Of a stretch of 64,000 nucleotides of DNA, positions 1 to 10,764 are shown piece by piece; the first letter of the stretch is position 1, and every line of letters begins with the position of its first letter. This DNA comes from Paraburkholderia aromaticivorans (lineage in GTDB: Bacteria; Pseudomonadota; Gammaproteobacteria; Burkholderiales; Burkholderiaceae), in NCBI RefSeq assembly GCF_002278075.1, contig NZ_CP022991.1, forward strand, positions 372,001 to 436,000, written 5' to 3'. A program made the position numbers and the translations under genes. The notes below the pieces were generated by a model. The model had not been told where the DNA came from and did no database searches. It was given only the letters and a program-made list of their open reading frames with translations.

Positions 1-1
1 T

Positions 2-946
2 ACGTTGTATCCGCTTCAAGTCAGACTTCGGCGTACGCTCGCCGGCAAGGATGGTCTGATCGCCACGCTGATCATCCTCGTCGCGTTCGGTATCATCCTT
101 GTTCCGACGTATCTGCTGGGCGTCGCGGTAGCCGAATCGATCGATAACGCGATGGCCATTTTCAAAAGCGGCAGCTTCAGCATTCCGCCCCCCGCCGATT
201 CGGTGGCCAGTTGGCCGCTGGTTGGGCAGCGTGTGTATGACTTCTGGCAGCAGGCCTCGATCGACCTTACGGGTCTTGTGTTGAAGTTCGCTCCACAACT
301 CAAGGATACCGGGCTCGCTCTGCTCGGAACGGTTACCGGTCTCGGCGCTGGGCTGCTGCTGTTCTTCGCCGCCCTGATTGTCGCTGGCATACTCATGGCT
401 CATGGCGAGACAGGCCATAAAAGTGCGGTGGAGATCGCCTCGCGCATCTCCGGCCCTGAAAACGGCCCGCAAATCGCCGAACTTTGCACATCCACTATTC
501 GTGCGGTCGCCCAGGGTGTGGTCGGAATCGCGTTCATCCAGATGCTACTTATTGGTGTCGCGTTCGTCGTCGTCGGTATTCCAGGTGCAGGTCTGTTCGC
601 GCTCGCGGTGCTGCTGCTTGGCATCATGCAGTTGCCCGCGACCCTGATCACCATCCCAGTGATAATCTTCGTGATTGCGACGCAAGGCGTGAGCGCAATC
701 ACGATCATCTTCTCGGTCTATGTGTTCGTCGCGGGGCTTGCCGATAACGTGCTCAAGCCCTTGCTGCTGGGCCGCGGCGTCGCCGTGCCGATGCCAGTGG
801 TGCTGATCGGCGCGCTCGGTGGCATGGTGACGGGCGGCGTCATTGGCCTGTTCATCGGACCTGTCATGCTCGCGGTCGGGTATCAACTGTTCTGGCGATG
901 GGTAAAAGACCAGCCGAAGCCGTTAAAAGCAAATCAGGACATCTGA
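2..946 (+). CDS. AI-2E family transporter (PerM/YdiK type), 5' end outside window
   Basis: This is a polytopic inner-membrane protein of the AI-2E/PerM exporter family. The reading frame is open from the first bases of the window, so the N-terminus lies upstream. The visible 314 residues hold several hydrophobic segments. The C-terminal part has the family's typical arrangement: a hydrophobic stretch with LPATLITIPVIIF, then GLADNVLKPLLLGRG, then GALGGMVTGGVIGLFIGPV. The last block, with its D-x-x-x-K-P and GLFIGPV features, is the best family signature. Its TGA stop overlaps the next start (TGATG), so it heads a translationally coupled operon with the efflux genes downstream. Members near HlyD/DUF2955 genes are usually of unknown substrate; autoinducer export is a family name, not a proven role here. 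Confidence 0.85.
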   Translation, partial: TLYPLQVRLRRTLAGKDGLIATLIILVAFGIILVPTYLLGVAVAESIDNAMAIFKSGSFSIPPPADSVASWPLVGQRVYDFWQQASIDLTGLVLKFAPQLKDTGLALLGTVTGLGAGLLLFFAALIVAGILMAHGETGHKSAVEIASRISGPENGPQIAELCTSTIRAVAQGVVGIAFIQMLLIGVAFVVVGIPGAGLFALAVLLLGIMQLPATLITIPVIIFVIATQGVSAITIIFSVYVFVAGLADNVLKPLLLGRGVAVPMPVVLIGALGGMVTGGVIGLFIGPVMLAVGYQLFWRWVKDQPKPLKANQDI

Positions 947-1758
947 TGTTTCCGGGGCCGATCGTGTCCTCTGCGCCACTTTACGCGCGCCGGTACTGGC
1001 TGCTGTTCGCCGCCAGTTGCCTGAGCGCATGCATGCGCGTCGGCCCCGACTTTCGCCCGCAGCATGAGAGCTGGACTGAGCACTGGAGCAGCGCGTCAAC
1101 CGAGCAGGTCACACGGCAGGCAACGCAGCCTGACGTTCGGCAATGGTGGCAGATATTCGCGGACCATAACCTCGAGAGTCTGATCGCACAGGCCGATGTC
1201 AGCAACGGCGATGTGAAGATTGCCGGCCTGCGTGTGCTCGAGGCGCGCGCCCAACTGGGCATCGCGATCGCGGGCCGCTATCCGCAGGTGCAACAGGCCA
1301 ATGTCGACGTCCTGTACTCGGTGCGCAAACGCTCGGATGGATTCAACCCGCGCTCAGGCGGCTTCTGGCAGTACGGGGCGGGCTTCAGTGTCGGCTGGGA
1401 GCTGGATTTCTGGGGGCGCTTCAGCCGCGCAATCGAATCTGCGCAAGGGGCCGCGCGGCGCTCGCTCAAGCTCGCCAATACGATCTATCGGGAAGGGTAC
1501 TCGGACTTCCAGCGTGTCCTCGACGCGCAACGGACCCTGTTCGCCCAGCAGGACGCGTACATCGTCAACCGCGGCAACGCGGTGGGCAGTCTGATTGCGC
1601 TCTACAAGGCGCTCGGAGGAGGCTGGTACTCGGAACAGCCGCTCGTCGATCCCGCGACGCGCCAGCAGATGCAGCAGCGCACCGACTGGGGCGACTTGCT
1701 GAACGAGTCGGATGTTCCGTCCGCTGCCGCCAGTTCGCCTGGAGGTTCGTCCCCATGA
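946..1758 (+). CDS. NodT-type outer-membrane efflux lipoprotein with large in-frame internal deletion
   Basis: This is an outer-membrane factor (TolC/NodT-like) for the neighbouring HlyD/DUF2955 pump. The start at 946 overlaps the previous stop. The N-terminus has a lipoprotein signal ending in the lipobox LSAC. Residues 20-165 match the first half of the family, including the WELDFWGRF block. The sequence then jumps from AIESAQG directly to RRSLKLANTIYREGYSDF, which in full-length relatives lies about 200 residues later, near the C-terminus. At 270 residues it is far shorter than the usual 450-500. The frame is kept across the junction near 1445-1460, so a protein could be made. It would lack most of the beta-barrel and coiled-coil hairpins, so it is probably non-functional. 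Confidence is high for the family and moderate for the exact deletion limits. Confidence 0.8.
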   Translation: MFPGPIVSSAPLYARRYWLLFAASCLSACMRVGPDFRPQHESWTEHWSSASTEQVTRQATQPDVRQWWQIFADHNLESLIAQADVSNGDVKIAGLRVLEARAQLGIAIAGRYPQVQQANVDVLYSVRKRSDGFNPRSGGFWQYGAGFSVGWELDFWGRFSRAIESAQGAARRSLKLANTIYREGYSDFQRVLDAQRTLFAQQDAYIVNRGNAVGSLIALYKALGGGWYSEQPLVDPATRQQMQQRTDWGDLLNESDVPSAAASSPGGSSP

Positions 1759-2882
1759 GCGACAAGCCCGAGCCCACCCCCGTGACGCCGCGGGAGGCGC
1801 CGGCGCCTGTCGCCGACCCGTCCGGCAAAGCGGTGAAGTGGGTCGTCTGCGTGATCGTTGTCAGCCTGATCTGGTATTTGTTCGCCGATCGCTTCACCCC
1901 TTATACGCAACAGGCACGCGTTCAGGCTTACGTCGTATCCGTCGCCGCGGAAGCATCGGGGCGGGTGACCCGCGTCCTCGTGCATAACAATCAGGAAGTC
2001 AAACCGGGCGACGTGCTCTTCGAGGTCGATAGCGCGCAATACCGGATCGCCGTCGATCGCGCGCGGGCCGATCTCGAGTCGACGCGCCGGCAGGTCGGCG
2101 CGAGCACGGCCGGGGTCGATTCGGCGCTCGCATCGTTGCGCGCGGCCGTCGCGAATGAAGTCAAGGCACGCCAGGACAGCGAGCGCCTCGAAAGGCTGTA
2201 TCGCGACGATGAGGGCACCGTCTCGCTGCGGCGCCTCGAAGTGGCGCGAGCGACGCACGAGCAGGCCTAGAGCCAGGTTGCCGCTGCGCGTGCCGAAGTG
2301 GAACGCGCTCGCGAGCAGCAGGGCGGCAATGGGGAGGAGAACGCGCTGTTGCGCGCCGCTGCCGCAGCGCTCGAAAAGGCGGAACTCGATCTTGCGAGTA
2401 CGCGAATCAAGGCGCGCTCAGGTGGCGTCATCACGGATCTGCGCACGGAGATCGGCCAGTTCGCAGCGGCGGGCAATCCGGTCATGACGCTGATTGCAAT
2501 CCGCGACGTGTGGGTCAGTGCGGATATGACCGAAAACAACCTGGGGCATCTACGGCCCGGCACGCCCGTGATGATTGCGCTGGACGCGCTGCCGGGCGAA
2601 GTTTTCGAGGGACGGCTTCGCAGTATCGGCTATGGCGTGAGTGTAGGGCAGAGCGCGCCGCCCGGAGGTCTGCCTACCGTACAGAACAGCCGCGACTGGC
2701 TGCGCCCCGCGCAACGCTTTCCGGTCGTCGTCGAGTTCGACCCGGGTGAGAGGGCGCGCCTTCACAACGTTCGTGTCGGTGGGCAGGCAGAGGTGATGGG
2801 GTTTCCAGATCCGGGTAATCCGCTCAATCCGCTGGGTCGCCTGTTTCTGCACGTGATGAGTTGGGTCTCGTACCTTTACTGA
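1755..2882 (+). pseudogene. HlyD/EmrA-like membrane-fusion protein interrupted by an in-frame TAG
   Basis: This is the periplasmic adaptor subunit of a tripartite efflux pump. Read through, the frame gives 375 codons: an N-terminal membrane anchor (about residues 28-46), a first biotinyl-lipoyl half (VTRVLVHNNQEVKPGDVLFEV), a charged coiled-coil hairpin, and the returning lipoyl half and beta-barrel. Codon 172 (2268-2270) is TAG, and the same frame continues with SQVAAARAEVERAREQQ and normal family sequence. CAG to TAG, a single C-to-T change, is the simplest explanation. The start overlaps the previous stop (ATGA). Unless suppressed or restarted at the internal GTG 2298, no full adaptor is made. 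The fault could also be a sequencing error. Confidence 0.85.
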
Positions 2883-2901
2883 ATGGCTAACTACTGCATC
2901 T

Positions 2902-3915
2902 ATGGAACACAGGCTTCAGCTTCTCGGTCCACGTACGCTACGCGTTGCCACAGGGACGGCACTTTGCCTGACGATCAGCTTCGCGCTGGACCTGTCGGTC
3001 CCCGTCATCGCGCCGGTGTTCGCAGTCTTTCTTCTCGCGACGCAAAACCGCCCACTGTCGTTCAAGGCCGGCGTAGCGTTCGCGCTGATCGTGGCTTTGA
3101 CCACGGGCAGCGGCTTGCTCCTTGTGCCGTTGCTTCGCCATTACGCGTTCGCTGGCGTGATGGTGGTTGGCCTCATGCTCTTCCTCGCGTTTCGCTATGG
3201 TTTGCGCGGCGGGAATAATCTGGTCTCGACCTTTCTGGTGGCCGGCCTGACGATGATCTCCGCTGCCGGAACCACTGACTTCCAGTCGGCCGTGACGGTT
3301 GTTGGCGCGCTGGTGAAGGGACTTGTGCTAGCCGTGCTGGTGGCACGATTGACTCACATGCTGTTTCCCGAGCCCGTGAGCACGGGGCCACAACCTGCCG
3401 CTCAGGCCATGCCCAACGGGCAGGCGGCACGCATCGCGCTGCGCGCCGCACTCGTTGTCATGCCAGCATATCTGCTCGCCATCGCCGATCCAGCGAGCTA
3501 CATGCCGATCATCATGAAGTCCGTAAGCCTCGGTCGACAAAGCTGTACCACGACGGCCCGTAGCGCGGCGCGCGATCTGATCGGCTCCACGTTGCTAGGT
3601 GGCTTGCTGGCGATCGTGTTCTGGCTTGCGCTCAGGCTCTTTGTGGACCTGTGGATGCTCTTCCTTTGGATGCTGCTGTTTGGCCTGTTGGTGGGTCGCA
3701 AGCTCTATCGCATCAGCATAACGCGTTACTCACCGGGTTTCTGGTTGAACAGCCTCGTCACCATGATCATTCTGCTGGGCCAATCGGTGCAAGACAGCGC
3801 GGCGGGAAAGGACGTCTACACGGCGTTCGCGGTCCGTATGGGACTCTTTGTGGCCGTCACGGTCTACGCCTGCCTGATGTTGCTGATTTTCGAGCGAAGC
3901 CACCGCGCGCGATGA
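2902..3915 (+). CDS. DUF2955 family inner-membrane protein (FUSC-like efflux pump)
   Basis: This 337-residue membrane protein resembles the DUF2955 family, which is distantly related to aromatic-acid exporters (FUSC/AaeB). It has about five hydrophobic segments in the first 150 residues, a short polar linker rich in Pro/Ala/Gln around residues 155-170, then a second set of hydrophobic segments. This two-halves plan fits the family. It follows the HlyD-like gene by 19 bp and is the last gene of the operon that starts with the AI-2E protein. Genes of this family normally pair with an HlyD adaptor and a NodT-like outer-membrane factor to export toxic organic acids or drugs. The pump itself looks intact although both partners are damaged. 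The start ATG has only a weak ribosome-binding site. Confidence 0.8.
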   Translation: MEHRLQLLGPRTLRVATGTALCLTISFALDLSVPVIAPVFAVFLLATQNRPLSFKAGVAFALIVALTTGSGLLLVPLLRHYAFAGVMVVGLMLFLAFRYGLRGGNNLVSTFLVAGLTMISAAGTTDFQSAVTVVGALVKGLVLAVLVARLTHMLFPEPVSTGPQPAAQAMPNGQAARIALRAALVVMPAYLLAIADPASYMPIIMKSVSLGRQSCTTTARSAARDLIGSTLLGGLLAIVFWLALRLFVDLWMLFLWMLLFGLLVGRKLYRISITRYSPGFWLNSLVTMIILLGQSVQDSAAGKDVYTAFAVRMGLFVAVTVYACLMLLIFERSHRAR

Positions 3916-4044
3916 CGCCGCGCGCAGCCGTGCCTCAGCCCAACGCAATTATTGGAGTCCCTGCTGATGTGATGCCGAAAGCGGGGTGGGACCGACATTC
4001 ACCCACGTGTAACGGGGTGAGCACAACGTAGGAGGTGCCTGCAA

Positions 4045-4443
4045 ATGGGAAATGCGACAAGCGACACGGTCGTCCGCCTGCGGGCGCGTGAGATCTTGCA
4101 GGAATCAGGCCGGACCCTTTGGTACCTGCGTGCAGTCCTGGCTAGCCTGCTAGTGCTGTTCGTGCTGCTAACGGTCGCAATGTATTACATGGGGGACCCC
4201 GTGGAGACGGTGAAGCGAACGCCTTCGACGATGGAGGAAACCTGGTACTTCTGCGCGATCACCGCGCTGACCATCGGGTACGGCGACGTGGTCCCTACCT
4301 CGACGTTTGGCCGGATTGATGCGATATTGCTGGGCCTGATCGGCATGGTGTTCACGGGGCTGATCGTTGCCGCAGCCGTGCGGGGCGTGCAGGAAGCTGC
4401 GCGCCGGGCGGCGGGTGTTGTCGCACATCCCAGCAGGCAATAA
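4045..4443 (+). CDS. Small two-TM potassium channel (Ion_trans_2)
   Basis: This 132-residue protein has the minimal TM1-pore-TM2 plan of bacterial K+ channels. TM1 spans about residues 28-50. The pore helix and selectivity filter read ITALTIGYGDVVP, a textbook T-x-GYGD filter, and TM2 follows (AILLGLIGMVFTGLIVAAAV). There is no C-terminal RCK/TrkA-N regulatory domain, only a short basic tail. A strong Shine-Dalgarno (AGGAGG) sits about 9 nt before the start. It probably assembles as a tetramer in the inner membrane. Nothing in the surroundings indicates its gating signal. It is separated from the efflux operon by 129 bp and seems to be its own unit. Confidence 0.88.
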   Translation: MGNATSDTVVRLRAREILQESGRTLWYLRAVLASLLVLFVLLTVAMYYMGDPVETVKRTPSTMEETWYFCAITALTIGYGDVVPTSTFGRIDAILLGLIGMVFTGLIVAAAVRGVQEAARRAAGVVAHPSRQ

Positions 4444-5097
4444 GCACTGTGCTGTCTGACCCGCTGGTCGGGCTGCCCTATGCATGGGAGGAAATAGCTG
4501 AGAGCACGGCTGTCGTCGCGCGCCGTTGGTAACATCCGGCGGCAAGCCTTCGTGCCACGCATGCGGGCCTGAGGCCAATCGCCGATTGCAAATTAAAACC
4601 GTCATTGCGCGGAGGTCGTTTGCCATACTAACTGAATGACGGCTTTAGCCGACCAGCCAATTTGGCGAACTGAATGACCGTTTTACTTTTGAAACACGAC
4701 GTTCAGGCCGCGATCGCCTGAACGTCCGAGAAGGGTCAGTCCATGCCTGTTGCGTATCTCCGGCGATCAGCGATCCTGCGAGGTTTGCGTCGGGCCGGGC
4801 TCGGCCAACTTGAGCCGGTCACCGGAATTCTTCAGCGGTCCGCTGGCCACCCATACCGGACAGTGCTTGAAAGCACCGTGACACGGTGACGCCCTTCGCC
4901 TTGTTCAACTTCGACGCGGAAACAGCGAACGACTCTCTACGGGAAATGCAATTTTGCCGGGCCGGCGGAGCGTTATTGGTCGTCATCGCTCTGAAAGGCT
5001 AAAGACCTGGATAACCATACCGTTAACAAGGACAAAGAGTCGGCGGCCCCGCTTTCTGCCGCGTATCGAATCTAACATTCTGAGCGGATCTGTACTC
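4444..5097 (+). other. Intergenic region, no gene seen; contains a dispersed repeat
   Basis: I find no convincing coding sequence in these 654 bases. The part at 4764-4815 resembles 31210-31263 elsewhere in the window (see the repeat entries). Around 4630-4690 there is a degenerate tandem of the form TGAATGACSGYTTT that looks like intergenic repeat debris. The promoter of the chemoreceptor gene should lie near the 3' end, but I could not identify it with confidence. Confidence 0.5.
4764..4815 (+). repeat. Dispersed intergenic repeat type 2, copy 1
   Basis: The segment beginning CGATCAGCGATC aligns with the segment beginning CGATCAGCAATC at 31210. The two share CGAGGT, TGC, TCGG, CCGGG and CCAACT blocks in the same order, at roughly three quarters identity by eye. 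Both copies lie between genes. I do not recognise the family. Confidence 0.4.
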
Positions 5098-6642
5098 ATG
5101 CGAAATAATCAGCCCGTCACGCAACGCGAATTCGAGTTTCCCGACAACGCGACGTTAATGTCAACCACGGACACCCAAAGCAACATCACATACGCAAACG
5201 CAGCCTTCGTCGAAGTCAGTGGCTTCAGTCCTGAGGAAATCCACGGCCAGCCGCACAATCTGGTACGGCACCCTGATATGCCCAAAGAGGCCTTCGCCGA
5301 CATGTGGGCCACGCTCAAAGGCGGCGAACCCTGGACCGCATTGGTGAAGAATCGGCGCAAGAACGGCGACCACTACTGGGTTCGCGCCAACGCGACACCC
5401 GTTGTCAGAAACGGTCAGCCGGTGGGCTATATGTCCGTGCGGACCAAAGCCTCGCGCGAGGAAATTGCCGCGGCTGAAGCGCTCTACAAGGATTTTCGTG
5501 AAGGCAACGCTCGCCGCCGTCGCTTTCACAGAGGGTTGATCGTTCGCAGCGGTCTGATGGGCTGGACATCGGCGGTGCAGACCATGCCCGTGCGCTGGCG
5601 CATTCGTTCGGCGCTCCTGGTTCTGGCGCCGACACTTGTCGTCGGTGCCTGGGCGCTGGGTCTCGCGGGCGGCGCTCTTGGCGGCTTTGCTGGGGGGGCT
5701 TCGATCTGTTTATTACTGGCCTCATGGTGGCTGGAAGCGCAGATCTCGCGGCCGCTCGAACAGATGCGAGAACAGGCGTTGCGCGTGGCCTCCGGTGAAA
5801 GCCAGAAGGTCGTGCATATGAATCGCGTCGATGAGATCGGCATGACGCTGCGCACGATCAGTCAGCTCGGTCTGATGTTTCGCTGGCTGATCGACGACGT
5901 CAGCGGGCAGGTGCTCAATGTACAAACCGCGAGCAACGAGATCGCACAGGGTAACAATGATCTTAGCGCGCGCACCGAGCAGGCCGCGACAAACGTTCAG
6001 CAAACGGCTGCATCAATGACGCAGATGACCGCCACCGTGAAAAGCAACGCAGAAACGGCGACCCAGGCCAACCAGCTCTCAGGGTCTGCAAGCGATGCAG
6101 CGGCAAGGGGAGGCCAGGCAGTGTCGGAGGTGGTGACCACGATGAACGACATCACCGACAGTTCGAAAAGGATCGCCGACATCATCGGCGTGATCGATGG
6201 CATTGCGTTTCAGACCAACATACTGGCGCTCAATGCCGCGGTTGAGGCTGCACGTGCCGGCGAGCAGGGGCGTGGGTTTGCAGTCGTTGCTGCCGAGGTT
6301 CGCGCGCTCGCACAGCGTAGCGCCAGTGCGGCCAAGGAGATCAAGGGTCTGATTGGTGCTAGCGTCGCGAAGGTCGAATCAGGCTCGAGGCTCGTCGATG
6401 ACGCCGGCAAGACCATGGACGAAATTGTCGTTCAGGTGAAACGCGTCTCGGACCTGATTGCCGAGATCAGCTCGGCCACCATCGAGCAGAGCAGCGGCAT
6501 CACGCAAGTCAGCCAGGCCGTCAGCGATCTCGACCATATCACGCAACAGAACGCCGCGCTGGTGGAGCAGGGCGCGGCGGCGTCTGAAAGCCTAAAGCAG
6601 CAGGCAACGCGCCTGGTCGATGCGGTGAGCGTTTTCCGCTGA
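5098..6642 (+). CDS. PAS-domain methyl-accepting chemotaxis protein (Aer-like)
   Basis: This 514-residue chemoreceptor has a cytoplasmic sensor. Residues 15-115 form a PAS domain of the Aer type, with the conserved [13 protein letters not shown] and NLVRHPDMP motifs that hold FAD in aerotaxis receptors. Around residues 165-205 a hydrophobic hairpin anchors the protein ([10 protein letters not shown], then [16 protein letters not shown]). A HAMP-like stretch follows and then a signalling domain with the hairpin tip [28 protein letters not shown]. The start at 5098 was chosen because the PAS domain begins soon after it; an upstream in-frame extension to 4954 lacks homologous content. It would relay redox or energy state to CheA/CheW. 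No che genes lie nearby, which is usual for a dispersed receptor. Confidence 0.9.
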   Translation: MRNNQPVTQREFEFPDNATLMSTTDTQSNITYANAAFVEVSGFSPEEIHGQPHNLVRHPDMPKEAFADMWATLKGGEPWTALVKNRRKNGDHYWVRANATPVVRNGQPVGYMSVRTKASREEIAAAEALYKDFREGNARRRRFHRGLIVRSGLMGWTSAVQTMPVRWRIRSALLVLAPTLVVGAWALGLAGGALGGFAGGASICLLLASWWLEAQISRPLEQMREQALRVASGESQKVVHMNRVDEIGMTLRTISQLGLMFRWLIDDVSGQVLNVQTASNEIAQGNNDLSARTEQAATNVQQTAASMTQMTATVKSNAETATQANQLSGSASDAAARGGQAVSEVVTTMNDITDSSKRIADIIGVIDGIAFQTNILALNAAVEAARAGEQGRGFAVVAAEVRALAQRSASAAKEIKGLIGASVAKVESGSRLVDDAGKTMDEIVVQVKRVSDLIAEISSATIEQSSGITQVSQAVSDLDHITQQNAALVEQGAAASESLKQQATRLVDAVSVFR

Positions 6643-6825
6643 CGGTGCTTGCCCCTGAGCCTGGTTCTCCAGGGTTGCGCATGCGCGGATATATGTCGGA
6701 AGACGTGCTTGACGCAACAAGCTTAATCTCATGAGTGGGCGTGCCACGTCCTAGTCGTGTGACATCGCGTCTCATGGCGACTCGTAAGGGTACGGTCGAA
6801 GGTATTGCATCACTGGCCGAAGTGG

Positions 6826-7015
6826 GTCGACAGCGGGCGGACGGGAAATTTTCGAGCGTAGGCCATGGCGTAGGCCGTCCCGCAAAGTCTTATCCGGCGC
6901 GGGGAAGGTACTGCTGCGTCACGGGCGAACGGGCAGCAGGTGATCCGGCGGTTGCTGTGATAGTGGGTTCACGCATGTTCGGATACAAAGTTGCTTGGGT
7001 GCCCGGGTTTATCAG
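6826..7015 (+). repeat. Dispersed intergenic repeat type 1, copy 1
   Basis: The sequence starting GGGTCGACAGCGGGCGGACG aligns along most of its length with 45694-45845. Shared blocks in order are AGCGGGCGGACGGGAAATT, GAGCGTAGGCC, CGCAAAGTCTTATC, GGCGC, TCACGGG, and a final AAAGTTGCTT. This copy has a small extra stretch (CATGGCGTAGG) missing from copy 2. It abuts the truncated 3' end of the flavin oxidoreductase gene. I see no conserved reading frame, so this looks like a mobile or recombinogenic non-coding repeat. Confidence 0.6.
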
Positions 7016-7968
7016 TGCGCTACTTTATCCGGCTGCCCGATCTTCCGTTTCCGGTCATTGCCGTCATTCGCCCGCAAGCCAATGCAGACGTTCGGAACAC
7101 GCCCATTAATGTGAGTGTGCAGGATGTGGACGATCGATTGGTCGTAACTGCCGGTGGCGGGCCTTTGATCTAACGCGCTGCCGAGCGAAGCATGGATATA
7201 GCTTGCTCCGCTACCGATCAGGCGCGGGACCAACTCCAGCGAGTCGCCGATGCTCAATCGCCCGTCCATGCCTTCTTCTACCGACATTCGATAGCCAAGC
7301 GCGAATGGACGATCGGCATGGTCTGCGATGGTTCGCTTGACAGCTTCTACCACCGCGAGTGGGAAGCGCATGCGGTTTTCGAGCGAGCCGCCCCATTGGT
7401 CAACGCGGCGATTCGAATGAGGGGAGAAAAAGTTCTGGATCAAAAAGCCATGTGCCCCATGGAGCTCTATGCCATCGAAACCGGCAGCAATAGCACGACG
7501 TGTGGCATCGGCAAACGCCTCGATAACATCCAGAATTTCCTCTTCCTGGAGCGCTCGCGGTACGATGGCCGAGGCAAACGGGCCTGCTTCACCTTCGACC
7601 TCGCTTGCTGCCACCACGTCGCTGACCAGGGCCGGCAAGGTCTTCACGCCGGCATGAAAAATTTGCAGGATCGCGCATGCACCGCCACTTTTGGCGGCGT
7701 TCGCCAGTCTCTTCAGACTGGGAATGAAGCGATCCTCATACGCGGCAAATTCGCCAGTGAAGCCAACTCCATTCTCCTGCACATGCGTGCAGCCGGTGAT
7801 GACCACACCGACGTCCTTCGCCCGACGCCGGTAATAGGTTTCCTCTTCGTCGGAGACGGTGCCATCGTCGTTGCTGGCCCATGTTGTCATTGGGGCCATC
7901 GCCACGCGATTGCGTACGGTCAGGCCAGGCGCCAGTGCCATTGGCTCGAATAGCTTGCTGTATTTCAC
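7012..7968 (-). CDS. Old-yellow-enzyme family NADH:flavin oxidoreductase, C-terminus lost
   Basis: This is a TIM-barrel FMN enzyme that reduces activated C=C bonds. It starts with the family's LFEPMALAPGLTVRNRVAMAPMT region and has the catalytic HGAHG motif (GIELHGAHGFLIQNFFSP) and SNRRVDQWGGSLENR. The start is GTG at 7968. Homology holds to about residue 290 (GSYDQSIVHILHTHINGRVP). The last 28 residues are unrelated to the family, whose members run to about 360 and end with the FMN-phosphate-binding strands. Those strands are missing, so activity is doubtful. The break lies next to the dispersed repeat at 6826-7015, suggesting a rearrangement. The gene lies 73 bp downstream of the aldo/keto reductase gene in the same direction, so they probably share a transcript. 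Confidence 0.8.
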   Translation of the reverse strand: MKYSKLFEPMALAPGLTVRNRVAMAPMTTWASNDDGTVSDEEETYYRRRAKDVGVVITGCTHVQENGVGFTGEFAAYEDRFIPSLKRLANAAKSGGACAILQIFHAGVKTLPALVSDVVAASEVEGEAGPFASAIVPRALQEEEILDVIEAFADATRRAIAAGFDGIELHGAHGFLIQNFFSPHSNRRVDQWGGSLENRMRFPLAVVEAVKRTIADHADRPFALGYRMSVEEGMDGRLSIGDSLELVPRLIGSGASYIHASLGSALDQRPATGSYDQSIVHILHTHINGRVPNVCIGLRANDGNDRKRKIGQPDKVAH

Positions 7969-8041
7969 GTAACTTTACTTGAGGTCTTGTGGCTCGGGGA
8001 CACGGTGGCGCAATGCTGACCCACCACCGCGTTATGGAAAC

Positions 8042-9277
<1,236 letters not shown>

Positions 9278-9339
9278 CTATCACCGTGAAACTCATACGA
9301 TTAGATGGCACTATCCTCTTGCCGTTATCGGAAGGGGTT

Positions 9340-10254
9340 ATGAATATGAAAGAGAGCCTGGACGACCTTGCCGCGTTCCTCGCGGTGGCGACGAAAAAGA
9401 GCTTCACGCGAGCGGCTGCGCAACCGGGGATCTCGCAGCCTGCATTGAGCGCAAAGATGACGTCCCTCGAAGAGCGGTTAGGCGTGTGACTTCTAACGCG
9501 CACGACCCGCAGCGTCTCCACGACCGGGGCCGGCGAACGGCTGCTTAGATCGATCACGCCTCACTTTGCGGGCATTGCCTCGGGCCTGGCTGATCTGAAC
9601 GCGCTACGGGACAAACCAGCGGGGCATCTGCGGATAACCTCCGTAGAGCACGCTTCGCAGAAAGTTCTTATACCGGCGTTGGCAAAGCTGCTGCCCGACT
9701 ATCCCGACATCACGGTGGAGGTCATCAACGATTACGGCCTCGCTGACATAGTGGCCGAGCGGTTCGACGCGGGAATCCGTCTTGGCGTGCAGGTCGCGCA
9801 AGACATGATTGCCGTGCGCATTAGCCCTGACTTCGGGCAGTGGGTGGTTGGCGCGACTTCGTATTTCGCCTGGTATGGCACGCCCGAGACCCCGCATGAT
9901 CTTACGGGTCATCGCTGCATATCCCTGCGCCTGCCGACTTCCGGCGGCGTCTGGTCGTGGCCCTTTGTTAAGGACGGGTACGAGCTGAAAGTGCGGCCCG
10001 GAAGCGAATTGTCGTTCAACACGATCACGCTTCAGCTGGACAGCGCGCTAGCCGGGCTCGGCCTCGCTTACCTGCCGGAAGATTTCGTGAGCGACCACGT
10101 GGCGGCTGGGAGACTGGTACGCGTCCTCGCCGACTGGTCGACGCCAATGTCCGGTTACCACCTTTACTATCCGAGCCGCCGGCAGCCGAGTCCGGCATTT
10201 TCTCTGCTCGTCGATGCCTTGAGTTATCGAGGGCGAGCATCTTCTGGGGGATAG
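9340..10254 (+). pseudogene. LysR-type regulator gene interrupted by TGA
   Basis: Read through, the frame encodes a 304-residue LysR-type regulator. It has an N-terminal winged helix-turn-helix (FLAVATKKSFTRAAAQPGISQPALSAKM) and the substrate-binding domain from about residue 90. Codon 50 (9487-9489) is TGA at a place where relatives have Arg (ERLGV-R-LLTRTTRSVS), so CGA to TGA is likely. The stop falls at the end of the DNA-binding domain and removes the whole effector domain. The gene is divergent from the aldo/keto reductase/flavin oxidoreductase pair that it presumably controlled. Its apparent start is the ATG at 9340, with a second ATG two codons later. Confidence 0.85.
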
Positions 10255-10764
10255 GCGGGAGAGCCTGTGCCTCGTGCAGGCGCTGAAGCGCACCGCGGTG
10301 GGATGGTGTCCTTCGTTGACTGGTCGCCGCGGGTACGGCAATAGCCGCGTCGCTATCCATGTCAGCTCGTTTGCGCAAGCCTCGTCCAATGACCATATTG
10401 GCGGCGCGCCCACGTTAGCATGCGGCGCAAGCGACTGTCCGTTTTACCGGAAGCGCCGACTTGATACGGCGCTGGGTCGATCGTCTGAGCCGGGGCGACA
10501 GCTGTCGACCGCGATTTCCCGAAGCCCCGGCTGCGTAGGCAGCTTGCACGAGGCAGTGACCGGCCATCCACGATCGTCGTGCCGTGTCTTCATGTGGACG
10601 TTCGAATGTCGCCTTCGCCCGGTTATCGAACCTTTGCGTGTCGATGTTCCGGCGCGTCGTGGAACTGGCGGCGGGCGATTCGGATCGGCTGCAGTCATTC
10701 CGTTCAGCTTGCAAAATGTGCAGTCAATTTGTCCTTCGCCGCTTGTTCGAGCTTGTGATGCAAC
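10255..10764. other. Intergenic region, no gene seen
   Basis: No reading frame on either strand shows recognisable protein features or a plausible ribosome-binding site. I see no strong repeat, terminator or transposon end. It may hold decayed sequence. Confidence 0.4.
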
